The position numbers were made by a program, and so were the translations under genes. This document shows, one piece after another, positions 1-8,048 of a stretch of 46,380 nucleotides of DNA (position 1 is its first letter; each line of letters opens with the position of its first letter). A model generated the notes under the pieces. That model ran no database searches, was not told the DNA's origin, and was given only the letters and a program-made list of their open reading frames with translations. The DNA is taken from NCBI GenBank assembly GCA_944393375.1, contig CALXZX010000012.1:1-46380 (forward strand), given 5' to 3'. Origin of the DNA: an uncultured Clostridia bacterium. Lineage in GTDB: Bacteria; Bacillota; Clostridia; TANB77; CAG-508.

Positions 1-74
1 TTCTCTAGGTGGTTGGCGATATCTACCTCCACTACGGACTTCCACCGATTAGCTAGACGACATGCCTGTCGCAC
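1..74 (-). mobile_element. 5' end of a group II intron (bacterial class C type), continuing beyond the window
   Basis: Read on the minus strand from position 74, the sequence starts GTGCGACAGGCATGTCG and soon has GGTGGAAGTCC. GTGYG is the conserved 5' end of group II introns. The short ACA/TGT stem around GGCA followed by a GGTG-GAAGTCC stem resembles, from memory, the first part of domain I in class C introns such as the Oceanobacillus iheyensis one. The 5' boundary lies just after the rho-independent terminator of spoIID and in the same sense, which is the known insertion preference of class C introns. Only 74 bases are present, so no reverse transcriptase or catalytic domain V can be seen. 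Confidence 0.72.
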
Positions 75-106
75 TAATCTAAAGCACACTAATACTAGTG
101 TGCTTT
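75..106 (-). terminator. Terminator of the spoIIA-sigF-spoIID transcript
   Basis: Perfect ten-base arms (AAAGCACACT and AGTGTGCTTT) enclose a short loop at 81-106, followed on the minus strand by a T-rich tail. It lies 42 bases past the spoIID stop codon. The group II intron begins immediately after the tail. Confidence 0.8.
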
Positions 107-147
107 AAATTAAATCTTCTAAATATTAATTTTCCAAAAATTTTTAA

Positions 148-1150
148 TTAAAGAGAATTAACATCTTTAATCTCTACACCAACATAAAAATGAGTAATAA
201 TTTCTTCTGCTGTACTTCCACTTTTTGCCATACTATCTGCTCCTGTTTGACTCATACCTACTCCATGCCCATATCCAATTACTATAAATTTAATTTTTCC
301 ATCTGCTTTTGATATCTCAAAATTGGTAGAACGTAATCCAAATATACTTCTTGCCTCTGTACCTGAAATTTCATGGTTTCCGAATTTAATTGTTTTTATT
401 CTTCCACTACTTGTATATTCTAATATTTTTATATCTTCATCATTATTAAAATCAATTTGAATATCTGCATATTTTTCTTTTAATTTTTCCAATATTTCTT
501 CATTTGTTAATTCTAGTTCTGAATTATATTGTGTATATCCATCTTCTCCTGCTGTTTCAACAACTTGAAGATATGGCATATTGCTACCGTCCTCCCCATA
601 CATCTACTGGAAGTTCTGTTTTTCCTCCACTATTAGAATGAAAAAATGCATTAATTGGTTGATTATTATATGTAATAATCTTTCCTTGGGTTTCTTTTAC
701 ACATTCTTCTATTTTATTCCACTTTGCTTCTTTATCTCCATCCCATCTTGCTAATCTATCTTCTTTCGAAATCCAAGCCTGACAGCAAGTAGACTCATCA
801 CAAATATCTGCATTATCATGTTTTTTATGATTTATTTTATAAATGGTATATGTTCTTGCGACAATCGCTTGCGCCTTTAAAGCTTCTTTTTCAAAGTCTA
901 CTGGCATTTCTGCTGATACCACATGACAAAGATATGTGTCCAAAGCTACTTCTTCTACCTCATTGGTATCTGTATGTAATAATCTAATGGTTCCGTATTG
1001 GTTATATATATATGGTTCTGAAACTTCTTCTGTCACTTCTTCTTTGTCACTTACTTCTGATAATGCACTGATTTCTGATTTTGTCAGTAATGCTGGTAAA
1101 ATAAAACAAATAAATAGAAAAGCAAAAAAATAGATAAAAACTTTTTTCAA
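148..1150 (-). CDS. spoIID: Stage II sporulation protein D (SpoIID), read through a +1 shift at an in-frame CGG
   Basis: SpoIID is the membrane-anchored lytic transglycosylase that remodels septal peptidoglycan during engulfment. The product starts at TTG 1150 behind GAGGTGATAAG, has one N-terminal membrane segment (about residues 4-22), then the SpoIID/LytB domain with SAEMP, KAQAIVARTY and FFHSNSGGKTELP. Frame 0 stops at 584 right after a VWGG region. The rest of the domain, including GYGHGVGMSQTGA, is in the +1 frame. Skipping C589 of an in-frame CGG joins both parts into about 333 residues, close to the usual length of roughly 340. It directly follows sigF, so it is probably in the spoIIA transcript. 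It could be a pseudogene, but four other genes here show the same CGG pattern. Confidence 0.85.
587..589 (-). other. In-frame CGG at the +1 frameshift point of spoIID
   Basis: Frame 0 reads TGG GGA GGA CGG TAG. Skipping the C gives TGG GGA GGA GGT AGC and continues with the second half of SpoIID. The zero-frame codon after CGG is a stop. The sequence just upstream (GGGGAGGA) is Shine-Dalgarno-like, but the other sites lack this. Confidence 0.8.
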
Positions 1151-1162
1151 CTTATCACCTCT

Positions 1163-1891
1163 TTACGAAATTAGCTTCATTTTCATATTATCCAAAATTT
1201 TTCTTTCTAATCTTGATACTTGTACTTGTGTAATTCCAAGGATTTTTGCTACTTGTGATTGTGTTTTATCTTTATAAAATCTCAATAAGATAATTTCTTT
1301 ATCTCTATCTTCTAATCCTTCTATTAATTGTTTAATTGCTAATTTATTTGTGATACATTCTTCTTCGTTTTTATCTGATGAAATTCTTTCTATTAAGTTG
1401 ATACTATTTCCATCTTTATTATCTGTATAACATTTTCCATCTATAGATTCTACTGTATTGTTTGCTTCTAATGCTAAACCGATATCTTCCTTCGAAATTT
1501 TTAATTCTTTTTCTAATTCTTCAACTGTCAATTCTTTTCCTTTTTTATTTATGCTCTCTTTTTGTAATTCTCTTATCTTGATTCCTAATTCCTTAATACT
1601 TCTACTAACTTTTATTGGACCATCATCACGTATATATCGTTTAATTTCTCCTATCATATAGGGAACTGCATATGTAGATAATTTTACATCATAATTGGTA
1701 TCAAATCTTTTGATGGATTTTATAAATCCCATACACCCTATCTGGTATAAATCTTCTAAATCATATCCTCTCCCATTAAATCTTTTGACAATACTCCATA
1801 TAAGTCCATTATTATCTCTAATCATTCTTTCCATTTCATACTTATCACCAGATTGTGCTTTTTTGATTGCTTCTACACTGTTTTCAAACAT
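1163..1891 (-). CDS. sigF: Sporulation sigma factor F (SigF)
   Basis: SigF is the first forespore-specific sigma factor. The 242-residue protein has region 2 (YDLEDLYQIGCMGFIKSIKRFD, with the core-binding and -10-recognition helices), region 3, and a C-terminal region 4 helix-turn-helix (TQSQVAKILGITQVQVSRLE). Sigma-G is very similar, but the position directly after spoIIAA and spoIIAB identifies SigF. The gap to spoIIAB is about ten bases and to spoIID twelve, so the four genes look like one operon. Activity is expected to be held in check by SpoIIAB and released by SpoIIAA. Confidence 0.93.
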   Translation of the reverse strand: MFENSVEAIKKAQSGDKYEMERMIRDNNGLIWSIVKRFNGRGYDLEDLYQIGCMGFIKSIKRFDTNYDVKLSTYAVPYMIGEIKRYIRDDGPIKVSRSIKELGIKIRELQKESINKKGKELTVEELEKELKISKEDIGLALEANNTVESIDGKCYTDNKDGNSINLIERISSDKNEEECITNKLAIKQLIEGLEDRDKEIILLRFYKDKTQSQVAKILGITQVQVSRLERKILDNMKMKLIS

Positions 1892-1900
1892 AGTTTACCT

Positions 1901-2383
1901 CTATTCTTTTGTAATCATTTCAAACTCATCATCAGATTCCTCGTTTTCTAGTTTATTTTTTATGACTTTTCTCATGGTTACTTTTGTTCCTAAACCTACA
2001 ACAGATTCCACATCTACTTCGTCCATAAAACTTTCCATAATGGTAAATCCCATGCCAGATCTTTCTAAATTTGGTTTTGTCGTATATAAAGGTTCTTTTG
2101 CTATATCTATATTTTCAATACCTTTTCCTTTATCTGATATTTCTATTAAAATCTCATTTTCTTTTAATCTTGCAAATATTTTGACAATTCCCTGTTTTTT
2201 ATCATATCCATGAATGATACAATTGGTCACTGCTTCTGATACAGCTGTTTTAATATCTGCTAATTCTTCAATCGTTGGATCTAACTGTGATGCAAAGGCT
2301 GCTACTGTAATTCTTGCAAATGCTTCATTTGCAGATTTACTAATAAATTCTAATTTCATTTCATTTTCAATTTCACTTTTCAT
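1901..2383 (-). CDS. spoIIAB: Anti-sigma F factor SpoIIAB (serine kinase)
   Basis: SpoIIAB binds and inhibits SigF and phosphorylates SpoIIAA. The protein has the GHKL ATPase fold: an N-box ([15 protein letters not shown], residues about 48-62), a G1 box ([11 protein letters not shown]) and a G2 box ([17 protein letters not shown]). At 160 residues it is slightly longer than the usual 140-150 because of an acidic C-terminal tail. The start at 2383 follows an AAAAGGAAAAG ribosome binding site. It lies between spoIIAA and sigF. Confidence 0.93.
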   Translation of the reverse strand: MKSEIENEMKLEFISKSANEAFARITVAAFASQLDPTIEELADIKTAVSEAVTNCIIHGYDKKQGIVKIFARLKENEILIEISDKGKGIENIDIAKEPLYTTKPNLERSGMGFTIMESFMDEVDVESVVGLGTKVTMRKVIKNKLENEESDDEFEMITKE

Positions 2384-2451
2384 CTTCTTTTCCTTTTAAT
2401 ATATATTTAGGTTTTTCATAAGGTATTCCTATAACCTTTTTCTAAATAAAA

Positions 2452-2793
2452 TTATCCAATTTTATTTGTATATTTTTCATCTTCTAAGTTTGCAATTGGT
2501 ATTAATCTTAAAATTCCACTCATTTCAAATATTTTTTTTATATTACTTGTTAAATTTGCAAGTTCTACTTTACTTCCCAGCATTTTTGCAAACTTATATC
2601 TTCCAATAATCAATCCTATCCCTGCGCTATCCATGAATGTAACACTATTAAAATCAAATATAACTTTTCTAGGCATATATCTTTCAATGTCATAATCTGC
2701 TCTCCTCCTTATCTTTTGAACACTAAAATCATCAATTTCATCTGTAATTCTAAAAATTAATAACTTGTCCTTTTCATAAAATTTCGATTCCAT
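2452..2793 (-). CDS. spoIIAA: Anti-sigma F factor antagonist SpoIIAA (STAS domain)
   Basis: SpoIIAA is the phosphorylatable partner that frees SigF from SpoIIAB. The STAS fold is complete, with the phospho-serine motif FMDSAGIGLIIGRYK; the serine of DSAG is the expected target of SpoIIAB. A longer reading frame extends upstream to 2919, but AAAGGAGG at 2799-2807 sits just before two ATG codons. The second (2793) has the better spacing and gives 113 residues, the normal length. First gene of the spoIIA operon; a long palindrome separates it from ytfJ. Confidence 0.92.
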   Translation of the reverse strand: MESKFYEKDKLLIFRITDEIDDFSVQKIRRRADYDIERYMPRKVIFDFNSVTFMDSAGIGLIIGRYKFAKMLGSKVELANLTSNIKKIFEMSGILRLIPIANLEDEKYTNKIG

Positions 2794-2909
2794 CATATCC
2801 TCCTTTAAAATTCTTCTTGTATTATATTCTTTTTTCCAATATTTTCCAAGAGTGAATTTTAAGAAGTTTTGTCGTTTTATAAGAAGTTTTCGACAATTGA
2901 ATAAAAGAT

Positions 2910-2984
2910 TTTGGGACAATTGGGGACGTTTCTATTTGGACATTTAAAAAATGTCCAAATAGAAACGTCCCCAATTGTCCCAAA
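2910..2984. repeat. Perfect 36-bp-arm palindrome (terminator or REP-like element)
   Basis: Two perfectly complementary 36-base arms (2910-2945 and 2949-2984) flank a three-base AAA loop. The arms contain GGGACAATTGGGGACG and TTTGGACATTT. It lies immediately after the ytfJ stop codon and so would end that transcript, but it is far longer than a normal terminator. Similar GGGAC-rich hairpins occur elsewhere in the window, suggesting a dispersed family. Confidence 0.85.
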
Positions 2985-2990
2985 GTTCCC

Positions 2991-3608
2991 TTATTCATCA
3001 TCATCTAATGTTTCGTCATATTCATACTCGTAAGTTATTTCTTCTTCTATTGGTTTTTTTGTTCTCTCTATTCTTTCTTTTATATGTCTACTTTCATCTA
3101 AATCTTCTTCTATTTTATTTTTGTCCATTTTTACTTTTTCTGATTTTTTCTGTTCTTTAACTTTTGTTTCTTCTTTTGATTTTTCTTTATCTTTTGACTT
3201 TTGTATACATTTGTTAATCATATTATTTGTTTTATCTAATAAGTCTGGAATATAGTCTAAAAGCTTATCTATTGATGAACTATAATTAACAGGCATTAGT
3301 TTTACATTTTCTCCTTGGATAACTAGAAATGCTATTGGATTAATCGTAACCCCTGCTCCTGAACCACCTCCAAATGGTAATCGATATTGTACTTCTTCTT
3401 CTTTTTCTCTTTTCCTATACTCATCAACAGTTTCTCCCTTAAATTCACTTCCTCCTGCTGCAAATCCAAATGATACTTTTGATATTGGTATAATGACAAT
3501 ATTATTTGATGTTTCAATTGGTTCTCCTATAATGGTATTAACATCTATCATATCCTGAATACTACTCATAGCCGTAGTCATAAGACCCTCTATTGGATGT
3601 TCGCTCAT
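2991..3608 (-). CDS. ytfJ: Spore germination protein YtfJ/GerW family
   Basis: YtfJ (GerW) is a spore-associated protein made in the forespore and needed for germination in Bacillus. The N-terminal 115 residues match the family: MSEHPIEGLMTTAMSSIQDM, the VGEP-like IIGEPIET, then glycine-rich FGFAAGGSEF and LPFGGGSGAGVTINPIAFLVI. After about residue 135 comes a highly charged lysine- and glutamate-rich tail of 70 residues that is not part of the usual domain. It overlaps the upstream ytfI-like gene by 46 bases, so the two are probably translationally coupled, as in other clostridia. Confidence 0.88.
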   Translation of the reverse strand: MSEHPIEGLMTTAMSSIQDMIDVNTIIGEPIETSNNIVIIPISKVSFGFAAGGSEFKGETVDEYRKREKEEEVQYRLPFGGGSGAGVTINPIAFLVIQGENVKLMPVNYSSSIDKLLDYIPDLLDKTNNMINKCIQKSKDKEKSKEETKVKEQKKSEKVKMDKNKIEEDLDESRHIKERIERTKKPIEEEITYEYEYDETLDDDE

Positions 3609-4200
3609 GATTTTTCCTTCCTCCTTTTTTATTTAATACATATATGGTATTTATAATATGTATCACTTTTATTTGAAATATACCAAAAATTTCAATTTTT
3701 ATAGTATTTTCATTCCTATAAACTGGTTCTATCTCATATACAATATTCTTCTCTCTTACACGAATTTTTGAAAATCCAATGGATAATATACTTGAGAGAA
3801 TAGCCACCACTATAGATGTAAAAAATGCATTTTCTGTTCCCAATTGTATTTCTAAATCTAATTTTTCTATATAGACCCTTTTCGTAAATTCTTTTAATCC
3901 TTTAAACATTTGCATATCTAATTTATTATTGTTTTGTAAAATATCTTTTTCAAATTGTTGTATTTTTTCTTTCATTTTTAATGATTGTTGTATTTTTTTT
4001 AGTTTATCCTTGGTTAGTATAAACTTTATAATTGGTATATTCCCAAAGATTTTTAATTTTATGATAATTTTATATCCAGTAGGAATATGTTCTTGGTTTT
4101 GTGAATCTATGAACAGATTGATAATTTTTACTTCTATTTTTGCTGTTATGATTACCAATGTTACTATAAGGATAATCCACATAATAAAAAGAAAAACCAA
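3562..4200 (-). CDS. YtfI-like membrane protein (DUF2953 family)
   Basis: This is a 212-residue protein with an N-terminal membrane segment (about residues 2-20) and a second hydrophobic stretch around 127-145 (FFTSIVVAILSSILSIGF). The pattern and its position directly before ytfJ match the DUF2953/YtfI family, whose members sit with ytfJ in many sporulating Firmicutes; the biochemical role is unknown. The start is TTG at 4200, eight bases after AAAGGAGG. Its 3' end overlaps ytfJ by 46 bases. Confidence 0.7.
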   Translation of the reverse strand: MVFLFIMWIILIVTLVIITAKIEVKIINLFIDSQNQEHIPTGYKIIIKLKIFGNIPIIKFILTKDKLKKIQQSLKMKEKIQQFEKDILQNNNKLDMQMFKGLKEFTKRVYIEKLDLEIQLGTENAFFTSIVVAILSSILSIGFSKIRVREKNIVYEIEPVYRNENTIKIEIFGIFQIKVIHIINTIYVLNKKGGRKNHERTSNRGSYDYGYE

Positions 4201-4266
4201 TATATTTGCCTCCTTTTATAAAGCAATTTATATTAGTTTTTCCTTTTTTTGTTTTTTTAAACATAT

Positions 4267-5016
4267 TTATGCTCTTTTTGTTTTCTCTACAGTAATATCC
4301 CCAAATAATTCTTCTTGTGTGGTTTCTACTTTTTTTCTTCTCGACATTTCTAATAAACCACTAAATGCAGTTACCACTTCTTGTTTATTATGCTTATTTA
4401 ATGAAAATAATTTATTAAACACAAATCGTTTTTGTTTAACCAATACTTTAAACATTTCTTTTACTTTACTAGCAACTGTGTAATTTTCTACTAATGCAAT
4501 TTTTTCAATATTTTTGGCATTTTGATTGATTTTTACACGATTTCTTTCTATTAATTCACTATATATATTGGGAATAACCGTATTATCATAATCTTTTTCT
4601 AATTTTTGTTTTGGAAGTTTAATATTTTCTTGATTTTTATAATATCGATTTCCATTTTGAGTATAATTTTGTTTTAATACTTTACTAATTTCTTTAAACT
4701 TTTTGTACTCAATGATTCTTCTAATTAATTCTTCTTCTGTTAATTCTTCTTCTTCATCTTCTTGTTTTGGAAGTAAATTCTTTGATTTTAGATATAGTAA
4801 AGTTGATGCCATTACAACAAATTCACTGGCAATTTCTAAGTTCATTTTTTCCATTTGATTTAAATATTGTATATATTGGTCTGTAATTTCATTTAAGTGA
4901 ATATCATAAATATCCATTTTATTTTTTTCAATTAGATGACATAATAAATCTAAAGGACCTTCAAAGTTCTCTATCTTAATGGCATATTTTTTTGTTTCTA
5001 ATGTTAATATTGACAT
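4267..5016 (-). CDS. scpA: Segregation and condensation protein A (ScpA, kleisin)
   Basis: ScpA is the kleisin subunit that bridges the SMC heads in the bacterial condensin complex with ScpB. The 249-residue protein begins with the characteristic FEGPLDLLCHLIEKNKMDIYDI, then DQYIQYL and EFVVMASTLLYLKSKNLLP. It has a variable acidic middle and a C-terminal winged-helix part ending TQEELFGDITVEK. The start at 5016 follows AAAGGAGAGAGAAA. The gene for ScpB is not adjacent here. It is 14 bases downstream of recX. Confidence 0.93.
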   Translation of the reverse strand: MSILTLETKKYAIKIENFEGPLDLLCHLIEKNKMDIYDIHLNEITDQYIQYLNQMEKMNLEIASEFVVMASTLLYLKSKNLLPKQEDEEEELTEEELIRRIIEYKKFKEISKVLKQNYTQNGNRYYKNQENIKLPKQKLEKDYDNTVIPNIYSELIERNRVKINQNAKNIEKIALVENYTVASKVKEMFKVLVKQKRFVFNKLFSLNKHNKQEVVTAFSGLLEMSRRKKVETTQEELFGDITVEKTKRA

Positions 5017-5030
5017 TTTCTCTCTCCTTT

Positions 5031-5480
5031 TTATTGTATATCTTCTAGTGCTATTGTAATATTTTCTCTTTTATATCCTTTTTTGATTAGATATTGTTTA
5101 ATTTCCTCTATTTCTAATGAAGTAACCTTTTTGTTTGCAATATTTCTAGCCGATTTTATTTCATATTGGTTTAATTCTTCTTTATTTTCATATATATAAT
5201 CTTCTATATCTTCTTTTTTGATTCCTTTACTATATAGTTTATATTCTATTTCTCGTATTGATAAATTTTTTAAAGCCATAAAATTGTTAATTGTTTTTCT
5301 AATATATTCTTTATCATCTATATATTTTGCTTCCTTTAAATAAGCAATAATATCCTCTAGTAAATTTTCTTCTATTTCTTTTTCAAATTTTTTTCTAATT
5401 TCATTTTCACTTCTTTTTTTATATAATACATATTTTAATACTTTGGTTTTTTCTTTATCAAATTCTTCTACAGTATACAT
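5031..5480 (-). CDS. recX: Regulatory protein RecX
   Basis: RecX modulates RecA filaments. The 149-residue protein is made of three-helix RecX repeats, with typical EVEEKLKKKG-like segments: YVLYKKRSENEIRKKFE, YIDDKEYIRKTINNF, LSIREIEYKLYSKGIKKEDIE and LIKKGYKRENITIALE. The ATG at 5480 is preferred over the in-frame GTG at 5486 because AAAGGAG lies five bases before the ATG. It overlaps the upstream phosphatase gene by 23 bases. recA lies two genes upstream in the same direction. Confidence 0.88.
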   Translation of the reverse strand: MYTVEEFDKEKTKVLKYVLYKKRSENEIRKKFEKEIEENLLEDIIAYLKEAKYIDDKEYIRKTINNFMALKNLSIREIEYKLYSKGIKKEDIEDYIYENKEELNQYEIKSARNIANKKVTSLEIEEIKQYLIKKGYKRENITIALEDIQ

Positions 5481-6330
5481 TTTCACTCCTTTTTTCTTTT
5501 ATAAATTTAGATACAGCTTCTGCAAATCCTCCTGTTTTTACTGTATTTTTCGTTACATAAGAAGCTACTTTTTGTACTTCTTCATAACTACCACCAATTG
5601 CTACTCCGATTCCTGCATGATTTATCATTTCTATATCATTGATATTATCTCCTATGGCCATAATTTGCTCCATTGGTATATGTAAATATGAACTTAATTG
5701 TATTAGAGCTTGATATTTGGTTACATGTTTAGGAACAATGTCTAAATACTCATATTCTTTACCTACAATTTTATCTATATATTCTCCATATTTCTTTATT
5801 TGTATTGCTGTTACTTTTTCTTTTGCTTCAATTTCATTTTTTACTCCTAATAACTCTTTTTTTCCTGATAGAATGAATTTTAATATATTCGGATTTTGTT
5901 CCTTTATATAGCTTTCTACAGAATCTACAATTTCAAATTCTATTTTGTTTTTGTATAAAATATAGTTCCTATATGCCATATATTTCAAATTTTCTTGTGC
6001 AATGATTTTATCATTTGTATAAATATGTATATGTAAATTATATTTTTTAGCAATTTCTAAACAATCAAGTACTTGTGTATTTGTTATGGTATTTCTAATA
6101 ATTTCTTCCTCTGTTTGTATATTCATAACTTGTGTTCCATTTCCAAAAATCCCATATGTTGGTTCTAATATATTACATATATCTTTTGTCATTGCATATG
6201 TTTTTCCTGTACAAATTACAAATTTTACATCTGTCTGTTTTAATTTTTTAACTGCTTCTAAATCTATTGCTGTTATCTCATTATTGTATACAATTGTTCC
6301 ATCCAAATCACTTGCTAGTAGCTTTATCAT
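5458..6330 (-). CDS. Cof-type HAD-superfamily hydrolase
   Basis: The 290-residue protein is a haloacid-dehalogenase family phosphatase of the Cof (type IIB cap) class, which usually acts on sugar phosphates or nucleotide-like phosphates. Motif I is ASDLDGTIV near the N-terminus (nucleophile and acid-base aspartates), motif II FVICTGKTY, motif III a lysine region (VTKYQAL) and motif IV IGDNINDIEMI. The ATG at 6330 follows AAAGGTGGATATT; an upstream in-frame extension to 6366 lacks such a site. The substrate cannot be told from the sequence. Confidence 0.88.
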   Translation of the reverse strand: MIKLLASDLDGTIVYNNEITAIDLEAVKKLKQTDVKFVICTGKTYAMTKDICNILEPTYGIFGNGTQVMNIQTEEEIIRNTITNTQVLDCLEIAKKYNLHIHIYTNDKIIAQENLKYMAYRNYILYKNKIEFEIVDSVESYIKEQNPNILKFILSGKKELLGVKNEIEAKEKVTAIQIKKYGEYIDKIVGKEYEYLDIVPKHVTKYQALIQLSSYLHIPMEQIMAIGDNINDIEMINHAGIGVAIGGSYEEVQKVASYVTKNTVKTGGFAEAVSKFIKEKRSENVYCRRI

Positions 6331-6341
6331 AATATCCACCT

Positions 6342-6812
6342 TTACCTTTGTTTTCTTCCATTCCAACCAAATTCACTATATGGTATTTTTTGTACATAAT
6401 TCTTAATAGCTTCTTTTCTATCATCTACCAAATTTTCTGGAAGGTTATGAATATCAAACCATTTTATTTCTTCATTTTTATTAGGTTCTCCAATTCTTGG
6501 TTCTCCTTTCCATTTACTTGCCTTAAAATAACCATTATAGTAAATGGTATCCACTCCATTAATTTTATGAATTAAAGAAACAAATTCTAAATCCTGGATG
6601 TCAATATCAATACACAATTCTTCTTTTGTTTCTCTTTGCATGGCCATTTTCATACTTTCCATATATTCAACATGTCCACTTACTGAACAATCCCAATGTC
6701 CATCCATATATCCTGTATTTTTTCTTTTTTGTAATAAAATTTGTTCTTTTCCATTTTCTTCTTTAGTAAGTAACAGCATAACTGCCGACAAAGTTCTATA
6801 TCTTTCTTTCAT
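6342..6812 (-). CDS. Nudix hydrolase
   Basis: A 156-residue protein with a complete Nudix box, G-x5-E-x7-REx2EE: it runs from GHVEYME to RETKEEL (about residues 46-66). Nudix enzymes hydrolyse nucleoside diphosphates linked to another group. The N-terminal strands (LSAVMLLLTKEENGKEQILLQKR) and the C-terminal KWFDIHNLPENL are usual for small ADP-ribose or dNTP type members. It ends 11 bases before the Cof phosphatase start, so both are probably co-transcribed with recX. Confidence 0.88.
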   Translation of the reverse strand: MKERYRTLSAVMLLLTKEENGKEQILLQKRKNTGYMDGHWDCSVSGHVEYMESMKMAMQRETKEELCIDIDIQDLEFVSLIHKINGVDTIYYNGYFKASKWKGEPRIGEPNKNEEIKWFDIHNLPENLVDDRKEAIKNYVQKIPYSEFGWNGRKQR

Positions 6813-6861
6813 CTTTTTTCTCCCCTATTTTTTATATTTTACTATAAAGATTTTAAAATAT

Positions 6862-6890
6862 CAATAAAAGGAGATACTTTTTGTATCCCC
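6862..6890 (-). terminator. Terminator after recA
   Basis: On the minus strand GGGGATAC, AAAAA, GTATCTCC forms an eight-pair stem with one G-U pair, followed by TTTTATTG. It lies 13 bases beyond the recA stop codon. Confidence 0.7.
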
Positions 6891-6902
6891 TTCCATAATT
6901 TC

Positions 6903-7952
6903 TTATTCTTCTTCATCCATATCAATTTCAGGTAATTCTTCTCCTAGACTTTCTTCAAATACTTTTTCAAAATCTTGTCTTACTTTCCCTTCTATTTCTT
7001 CTAGCATTTTTGGATTTTCTTTTAGGTATTTCTTAACATTTTCTCTTCCTTGTCCGATTCTTTCTCCATTATAGCTAAACCAAGAACCTGCTTTTTCTAC
7101 AATATCTAAGTTAACAGCCATATCTAAAATATTACCTTCTTTTGAAATTCCTTCACCATAAATAATGTCAAATTCTGCTTCTCTAAAAGGTGGAGCTACC
7201 TTATTTTTTATAACTTTTACCCTTACTCTATTTCCTTTTACTTCTCCATCTTGTTTTATATTTTCTATTTTTCTAATATCCATTCTAACTGATGCATAAA
7301 ATTTTAATGCTCTACCACCTGTTGTTGTTTCTGGATTTCCAAACATAACTCCAATTTTTTCTCTTAATTGGTTAATAAAGATTAACACCGTTTTAGATTT
7401 ATTAATTGCTCCTGCTAATTTTCTTAATGCTTGTGACATAAGTCTTGCTTGTAATCCCATATGTGAATCTCCCATGTCACCATCAATTTCAGCTTTTGGA
7501 ACCAATGCTGCCACAGAGTCTACAACAATAACATCTAATGCTCCACTTCTAACTAGGCTTTCTGTTATTTCTAATGCTTGTTCTCCTGTATCTGGTTGAG
7601 ATACAATTAAATTATCTATATCCACACCTAATTTTTTTGCATAAACTGGGTCTAATGCATGTTCTGCATCAATAAAAGCTGCTTCTCCTCCCATTTTTTG
7701 TGCTTCTGCAATAATATGTAATGCTAATGTTGTTTTACCTGAAGATTCTGGTCCAAACACTTCTATAATTCTTCCTCTAGGAACGCCACCTATTCCCAAT
7801 GCAATGTCTAAGCTTAAAGCACCTGTTGGAATTGCCTCTATCTCCATTGCTTTAAATTCTCCTAATTTCATAACAGAACCTTTACCAAATTGTTTTTCTA
7901 TTTGACTCATTGCTGCTTCTAGTGCCTTCTTTTTTTCTGCATTTTCACTCAT
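6903..7952 (-). CDS. recA: Recombinase RecA
   Basis: RecA is the strand-exchange ATPase of homologous recombination and the co-protease of the SOS response. The product of 349 residues starts [15 protein letters not shown]. It has the N-terminal [12 protein letters not shown] helix, Walker [13 protein letters not shown]-like [15 protein letters not shown], loop L2 around [18 protein letters not shown], and an acidic C-terminal tail ([10 protein letters not shown]). The start at 7952 follows GAGGAGGAAAATT; a longer frame to 8006 has no support. A strong promoter and a candidate LexA site lie directly upstream. Confidence 0.97.
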   Translation of the reverse strand: MSENAEKKKALEAAMSQIEKQFGKGSVMKLGEFKAMEIEAIPTGALSLDIALGIGGVPRGRIIEVFGPESSGKTTLALHIIAEAQKMGGEAAFIDAEHALDPVYAKKLGVDIDNLIVSQPDTGEQALEITESLVRSGALDVIVVDSVAALVPKAEIDGDMGDSHMGLQARLMSQALRKLAGAINKSKTVLIFINQLREKIGVMFGNPETTTGGRALKFYASVRMDIRKIENIKQDGEVKGNRVRVKVIKNKVAPPFREAEFDIIYGEGISKEGNILDMAVNLDIVEKAGSWFSYNGERIGQGRENVKKYLKENPKMLEEIEGKVRQDFEKVFEESLGEELPEIDMDEEE

Positions 7953-7973
7953 AATTTTCCTCCTCATTTTTTT

Positions 7974-7985
7974 GAACTTTTGTTT
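7974..7985. promoter_or_regulatory. Candidate LexA (SOS) operator of recA
   Basis: GAACTTTTGTTT matches the Firmicutes LexA consensus GAACNNNNGTTC at seven of eight fixed bases. It lies just downstream of the recA -10 element, where a repressor would block transcription. No lexA gene is in the window, so regulation is inferred from the site alone. Confidence 0.55.
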
Positions 7986-7994
7986 GATATTGTT

Positions 7995-8022
7995 ATTATA
8001 TATCAAAAATTTGTTTTGTCAA
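7995..8022 (-). promoter_or_regulatory. Sigma-A type promoter of recA
   Basis: On the minus strand a perfect TTGACA (8022-8017) and a perfect TATAAT (8000-7995) are separated by 16 bases. The start codon of recA lies about 40 bases downstream. Confidence 0.8.
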
Positions 8023-8048
8023 TACTTATTTTCAATTTTTTTATTATA

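Noticed and set aside
1..111. A coding tail in the first 111 bases on the plus strand
   Set aside because: An open frame exists, but its sequence is the reverse of a group II intron start and a terminator hairpin; the intron reading explains it better.
2822..3004. A 60-codon minus-strand frame over the long palindrome
   Set aside because: It is translated palindrome sequence with no ribosome binding site and overlaps the end of ytfJ.
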